Below are positions 5,709-7,427 of a stretch of DNA of 7,427 nucleotides, in pieces; position 1 is the first letter of the stretch, and each line of letters opens with the position of its first letter. The position numbers and the translations under genes are program-made. Source of the stretch: Actinomycetota bacterium (GTDB lineage Bacteria; Acidobacteriota; Blastocatellia; Chloracidobacteriales; Chloracidobacteriaceae); assembly GCA_013298335.1 (NCBI GenBank), contig JAAFHI010000144.1, positions 1-7,427 on the forward strand, read 5' to 3'. The notes beneath the pieces were generated by a model, which was not told the origin of the DNA, made no database searches, and saw only the letters and a program-made list of their open reading frames with translations.

Positions 5709-7388
5709 TTACGAAAGCCCGACGACGTTTCCGTCGGCATCGAGGTCGATGCGGGTCGAGGCCGGGACTTCCGGCAGGCCCGGCATGCGGACCATTTCGC
5801 CCGCGATGGGAATCAGGAAGCCCGCGCCCGCCGCGATTTCGATTTCCCGGATGCTGAAGGTGAAACCGGTGGGGCGTCCGAGCAGGTTCGGGTTGTCGGA
5901 AAAGGATTTCTGCGTCTTGGCGATGCAGATCGGGAGGTTGGTCAGCCCGAGTTCGGCGATGAGTTTGAGGTCGGTCTGCGCCTGCGGCATCAGCCGGACT
6001 TCCGCCGCGCCGTAGATTTCCCGCGCCACGGTTTCAATCTTGCGTTCGACGCTCCAGTCGAGGTCATAGAGCGGCGTGAACGGCGTTTTTTCTTCCGCCG
6101 CGGCTTCCACCACCAGTTCGGCGAGTTCGAGCGCGCCTTCACCGCCCTTCGCCCAGCCCTGCGTCACCGCCGACCGGACGCCGATGCCCGCGCACAATTC
6201 TTTTAAAGCCGAAAATTCCTCTTCCGTGTCGCTCGTGAAGCCGTTGATCGCCACGACCGGCGTCAGCCCGAACTTCCGGGCGTTTTCGAGGTGCTTTTCG
6301 AGGTTCACGAACCCGCGCCGGAGCGCTTCCACGTCGGGTTTCGTCAGTTCTGCAACCAGAATGCCGCCCTGATACTTCAGCCCGCGGACCGTCGCGACCA
6401 TGACGAGCAGGTCGGGACTCAGCCCCGCCTGTCGGCACTTGATGTCGAGAAACTTTTCGCCGCCGAGGTCGAAGCCGAAACCCGCTTCGGTCACGACGTA
6501 CTCGCTGAAGGTCATCCCCATCCGGGTCGCGACGATGCTGTTCGTGCCCTGGGCGATGTTGGCGAACGGCCCCATGTGGACAATCGCCGGATTGCCTTCG
6601 AGCGTCTGGACGAGGTTCGGCTTGACGGCGTCTTTCAACAGCACCGCCATCGCGCCGTGCGCCTGCAAGTCTCTGGCGTAGATGGGTTTCCGGTCGCGGG
6701 TGCGTCCGACGAAGATGCCGCCGAGCTTTTCCTTCAGGTGGAGCAGGTTTTCACTCAGGCAGACCGCCGCCATTACTTCCGACGCGGCGGTGATGTCGAA
6801 ACTCGCTTCGCGCGGGATTCCGTTGCCACGTCCGCCGAGGCCGACCACGATCCGGCGCAGCGACCGGTCGTTCATGTCCATCACGCGCTTCCAGCGGAGG
6901 GCGGTCACGTCGAGGCCGAGCGTGGATTTCCGGCTGTGGAGGTCGTTGTCCACCAGCGCGGCGAGCAGGTTGTGGGCTTTTTCGATGGCCGGAAAATCGC
7001 CGGTGAAGTGGAGGTTGATGTCGACCATCGGGGCGATCTGTACCCGTCCGCCGCCGGTCGCGCCGCCTTTCATCCCGAAAACCGGTCCGAGCGACGGTTC
7101 GCGCAGCACCGCCGTCGCGCGTTTGCCGAGGCGGTTGAGTCCGTCGGTGAGGGCGATGCTGACGGTGGTCTTGCCTTCGCCCGCGGGCGTCGGCGTGATG
7201 GCCGAAACGAGAATCAGGCGCGATTGCTTCGCCCGGTCGCGGTCGATGAGGTGGGGCGGGAGTTTCGCGGCGAATTTTCCGTAGGGTTCGAGGTCGTCCG
7301 CGGAAACGCCGAGGCGTTCGGCGATGGCGGGAATCGGCTTGAGTGTGACGGAGTTGGCGATTTCGATGTCGGTTTGGGGCGTCGGCAT
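5709..7388 (-). CDS. fhs: Formate-tetrahydrofolate ligase (10-formyl-THF synthetase)
   Basis: The enzyme joins formate to tetrahydrofolate using ATP, giving 10-formyl-THF for purine synthesis, initiator-tRNA formylation, or the methyl branch of the Wood-Ljungdahl pathway; it is cytoplasmic. The product is 559 aa, the usual full length. The start is set by TDIEIA at residues 6-11, a hallmark of the family's N-terminus. Visible motifs are the ATP-binding loop TPTPAGEGKTT (65-75), LREPSLGP (95-102) with the family's active-site arginine at 96, the first family signature region GMKGGATGGGRVQIAP (105-120), DINLHFTGD (123-131) and the second signature VATVRGLKYQGG (331-342). In the first signature Thr111 and Arg115 replace the more usual Ala and Tyr. 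No clear ribosome binding site precedes the ATG; the upstream 39 bases are pyrimidine-rich on this strand. It is convergent with the molybdopterin oxidoreductase, not in an operon with it. Identification is very secure; presence of a full acetyl-CoA pathway cannot be inferred from this gene alone. Confidence 0.97.
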   Translation of the reverse strand: MPTPQTDIEIANSVTLKPIPAIAERLGVSADDLEPYGKFAAKLPPHLIDRDRAKQSRLILVSAITPTPAGEGKTTVSIALTDGLNRLGKRATAVLREPSLGPVFGMKGGATGGGRVQIAPMVDINLHFTGDFPAIEKAHNLLAALVDNDLHSRKSTLGLDVTALRWKRVMDMNDRSLRRIVVGLGGRGNGIPREASFDITAASEVMAAVCLSENLLHLKEKLGGIFVGRTRDRKPIYARDLQAHGAMAVLLKDAVKPNLVQTLEGNPAIVHMGPFANIAQGTNSIVATRMGMTFSEYVVTEAGFGFDLGGEKFLDIKCRQAGLSPDLLVMVATVRGLKYQGGILVAELTKPDVEALRRGFVNLEKHLENARKFGLTPVVAINGFTSDTEEEFSALKELCAGIGVRSAVTQGWAKGGEGALELAELVVEAAAEEKTPFTPLYDLDWSVERKIETVAREIYGAAEVRLMPQAQTDLKLIAELGLTNLPICIAKTQKSFSDNPNLLGRPTGFTFSIREIEIAAGAGFLIPIAGEMVRMPGLPEVPASTRIDLDADGNVVGLS

Positions 7389-7393
7389 GGGAA

Positions 7394-7415
7394 GCAGTTA
7401 GTCGTTAGCAGTTAG
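7394..7415. repeat. Short heptanucleotide tandem repeat upstream of fhs
   Basis: Three adjacent seven-base units, GCAGTTA, GTCGTTA and GCAGTTA, plus a final G, give GTTAG every seven bases. They lie 6 bases upstream of the fhs ATG. The array resembles the short tandemly repeated heptamers seen between genes in some bacteria; it may continue as scattered copies elsewhere in the genome. Confidence 0.55.
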
Positions 7416-7427
7416 AATTGGAGGAAT

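Noticed and set aside
6291..7415. 374-codon plus-strand open frame opposite fhs
   Set aside because: Shadow frame of a highly conserved enzyme gene, with composition typical of antisense GC-rich codons.

Overview
The window is gene-dense bacterial chromosome, with high GC in most genes. It holds five protein-coding genes and no RNA gene, mobile element, CRISPR array or prophage signature that I could find. Taxonomy cannot be fixed from the sequence. The C-terminal two-cysteine domain on the first TPR protein resembles, from memory, domains on Acidobacteriota (Blastocatellia-like) TPR proteins. A DUF4912 protein and a stand-alone cytoplasmic molybdopterin oxidoreductase fit such a Gram-negative chromosome, so Acidobacteriota is a tentative guess only.

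Layout. Positions 1-762 (+) are the 3' part of a TPR protein with a C-terminal domain carrying two cysteines. Positions 853-1824 (+) encode a secreted or periplasmic TPR protein of noticeably lower GC. A GC-rich hairpin at 1842-1880 sits between this gene and the convergent DUF4912 gene, 1902-3215 (-). A 279-bp divergent intergenic region (3216-3494) separates the DUF4912 gene from a molybdopterin/4Fe-4S oxidoreductase, 3495-5579 (+). That gene converges on formate-tetrahydrofolate ligase (fhs), 5709-7388 (-). The gap between them holds a GC-rich hairpin right after the oxidoreductase stop and an 18-bp perfect terminator stem that can serve both strands. The window ends in the fhs upstream region, which carries a short heptanucleotide tandem repeat.

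How the genes relate. The two TPR genes share a strand and may be co-transcribed, though a 90-bp gap leaves room for a second promoter. The oxidoreductase and fhs are not an operon, because they converge. If the oxidoreductase acts on formate, the two would sit on either side of the cellular formate pool: one interconverting formate and CO2, the other charging formate onto tetrahydrofolate. This is inference from proximity; the substrate cannot be read from the sequence. I see no convincing undescribed multi-gene system. The less ordinary items are the charge-segregated DUF4912 protein, the C-terminal cysteine-pair domain, the compositional dip in the second TPR gene, and several small hairpin or repeat elements.
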